A stretch of DNA of 6,206 nucleotides from Alcanivorax sp. UBA4485 (GTDB taxonomy: Bacteria; Pseudomonadota; Gammaproteobacteria; Pseudomonadales; Alcanivoracaceae), in NCBI GenBank assembly GCA_002389055.1, contig DGNT01000094.1, forward strand, positions 1-6,206. The letters run 5' to 3'. Positions 5,550-6,206 of the stretch are shown here, in pieces (the first letter of the stretch is position 1; each line of letters starts with the position of its first letter). The position numbers were made by a program, and so were the translations under genes. The notes below the pieces were generated by a model that was not told the DNA's origin, searched no databases, and was given only the letters and a program-made list of their open reading frames with translations.

Positions 5550-5575
5550 TTTATACGCGCTAGGTAAACTTAGGT
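5550..5575 (-). promoter_or_regulatory. Putative promoter of the LysE-type gene with a one-turn direct repeat
   Basis: On the minus strand TATAAA (plus 5550-5555) matches the -10 consensus at 5 of 6 positions and lies about 40 bases before the start codon. No good -35 is present. In its place, on the plus strand, TAGGT occurs at 5561-5565 and again at 5571-5575, exactly one helical turn apart. A repeat there could bind an activator. The region is markedly richer in A and T than the flanking genes. The promoter call is moderate; the regulatory reading is inference. Confidence 0.35.
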
Positions 5576-5664
5576 GTTGTTTTTTCCTTTATTGCAAACC
5601 TGGCACCGGGCCGTTGGCCGCCGCCGGGTCTTTCTGATTACTCTCCCAGCCTTTGTGGTTATTT

Positions 5665-5680
5665 ATCCGCCCGCGCGGAT
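5665..5680. promoter_or_regulatory. Perfect inverted repeat upstream of the lipoprotein gene
   Basis: ATCCGC at 5665-5670 and GCGGAT at 5675-5680 are perfect reverse complements around CCGC. The element ends 41 bases before the lipoprotein ATG, in the promoter region, and is a GC-rich island in AT-rich sequence. It could be an operator for the lipoprotein gene. A weak terminator is also possible since TTGTTTG follows, but no gene upstream on this strand needs one. Confidence 0.35.
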
Positions 5681-5721
5681 TGTTTGCTGTGCATAAAAAA
5701 GCAGGTATCGGGAGAACAACA

Positions 5722-6206
5722 ATGTCAGGTATTTCCGTGCACACCGGGCGCGGCGCCGCGATGGCGCTGTGCACTTTGCTTGCGTTGACCGCCTGTGGTG
5801 GTGGCGGTGGCGGCGGCGAGAGCACCGCCGCCGCGCCGCAACAGCGCGACGCCGCCCCCACCGCGGTGGACCGTGGCCGCGAGATATTCCGCTTCGAGAC
5901 GTTCGGCAACCAGGGTTTCTGGACCACCGCCATGCGCTTGCCCCAGGGCATCGAAGACAGTGGAATGACGCCGTTGCAGGCCCTGGAAATGGGGCTGAAC
6001 ATCAACACCGCCGCGCTGGAACCGCAACAGGCCGAGGCGCTGCGTAACGCCGCCGCCCGCATCGAGGCCGGCACCGACCCCGCCGACACGGTGCTGGCGG
6101 AGCCGACCCGCCTCAACGCCTGGCTCAACCAGGGCGCCGTGATCGGTCTGGTGCCGTTCCGTGCCGATGGCGAACGCAAGCCCCTGGGCAGCAGCGACGG
6201 CTTCAC
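5722..6206 (+). CDS. Lipoprotein, N-terminal part; mature region resembles a c-type cytochrome family
   Basis: The frame is open from ATG 5722 to the window edge, 161 complete codons, with GGGAG at 5710-5714 as ribosome-binding site. Residues 1-25 form a lipoprotein signal peptide: a weakly basic start (R10), hydrophobic stretch MALCTLLALTAC, and lipobox LTAC with C25 as the lipid-bearing residue. Residue +2 is glycine, so outer-membrane sorting is expected, with the protein facing the periplasm. Seven glycines (26-32) follow as a flexible tether. The mature part has DRGREIFRFETFGNQGFW (49-66), then MTPLQALEMGLNIN and RLNAWLNQGAVIGLVPF. From memory, this order (GxxIFRFDTFGDExFW, TALxVGLKVD, LKLNAVVGVxGF) occurs in poorly characterised c-type cytochrome proteins that carry a CxxCH heme site soon after. 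That site would lie beyond the window, so the heme function is unproven. A long open frame on the opposite strand (5589-6206) is a GC-rich shadow. Confidence 0.75.
   Translation, partial: MSGISVHTGRGAAMALCTLLALTACGGGGGGGESTAAAPQQRDAAPTAVDRGREIFRFETFGNQGFWTTAMRLPQGIEDSGMTPLQALEMGLNINTAALEPQQAEALRNAAARIEAGTDPADTVLAEPTRLNAWLNQGAVIGLVPFRADGERKPLGSSDGF

Noticed and set aside
5605..5634. GC-rich stretch with GGCC-GTT-GGCC followed by GTCTTTCT, resembling a terminator.
   Set aside because: The stem is only 4 bp, the outer CCGGG arms do not pair properly, and no upstream plus-strand gene ends nearby.
5779..5818. The glycine-coding tract as a phase-variable repeat.
   Set aside because: The GGT/GGC codons are mixed and form neither a homopolymer nor a regular short repeat, so slippage is unlikely to be high.
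5589..6206. Long open frame on the minus strand opposite the lipoprotein gene (205 codons, running off the edge).
   Set aside because: The plus-strand reading has a ribosome-binding site, signal peptide and lipobox. The minus frame is low-complexity, as expected of a shadow in GC-rich DNA.

Overview
The window is a 6.2 kb stretch of GC-rich chromosome with seven protein-coding genes, two of them cut by the window edges. GC-rich codon use, Shine-Dalgarno leaders and a REP element of the Pseudomonas type (184-217) point to a gammaproteobacterium related to Pseudomonas or Alcanivorax. Protein style agrees, but the genus cannot be fixed from this sequence. I see no tRNA, rRNA, CRISPR array, insertion sequence or prophage gene.

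Layout: (1) 1-174, the C-terminus of a TetR-type repressor, followed by a REP element. (2) 282-2281, a two-gene alkylation-repair operon. The first gene fuses an Ada-type methylphosphotriester sensor, an AraC-type DNA-binding domain and an AlkA-type 3-methyladenine glycosylase. The second, overlapping it by ATGA, is an O6-methylguanine-DNA methyltransferase. Together they sense and repair methylated backbone, N-alkylated bases and O6-alkylguanine. The promoter region holds a 20-bp-spaced direct repeat and a -10-like box placed so that transcription could begin at the start codon itself. (3) 2239-3474, minus strand, a 12-helix MFS transporter whose 3' end overlaps the methyltransferase gene by 43 bp. 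(4) 3475-3683, a 209-bp divergent intergenic region with a strong inverted repeat. (5) 3684-4886, an RlmI-like 23S rRNA cytosine methyltransferase. (6) 4908-5510, minus strand, a LysE/RhtB-type exporter, convergent with rlmI and separated from it by only 21 bp; a long hairpin spans the rlmI stop. (7) 5511-5721, an AT-richer divergent region. (8) 5722 to the window end, the start of a lipoprotein whose mature part resembles a poorly characterised c-type cytochrome family.

The only clear functional module is the Ada-AlkA/Ogt adaptive-response pair. The remaining genes look like ordinary chromosomal neighbours with no evident shared pathway. The observations most worth following are the architecture and promoter of the alkylation operon, the unexplained palindromes in the two divergent intergenic regions, and the truncated lipoprotein. 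I found no strong sign of a wholly new system.
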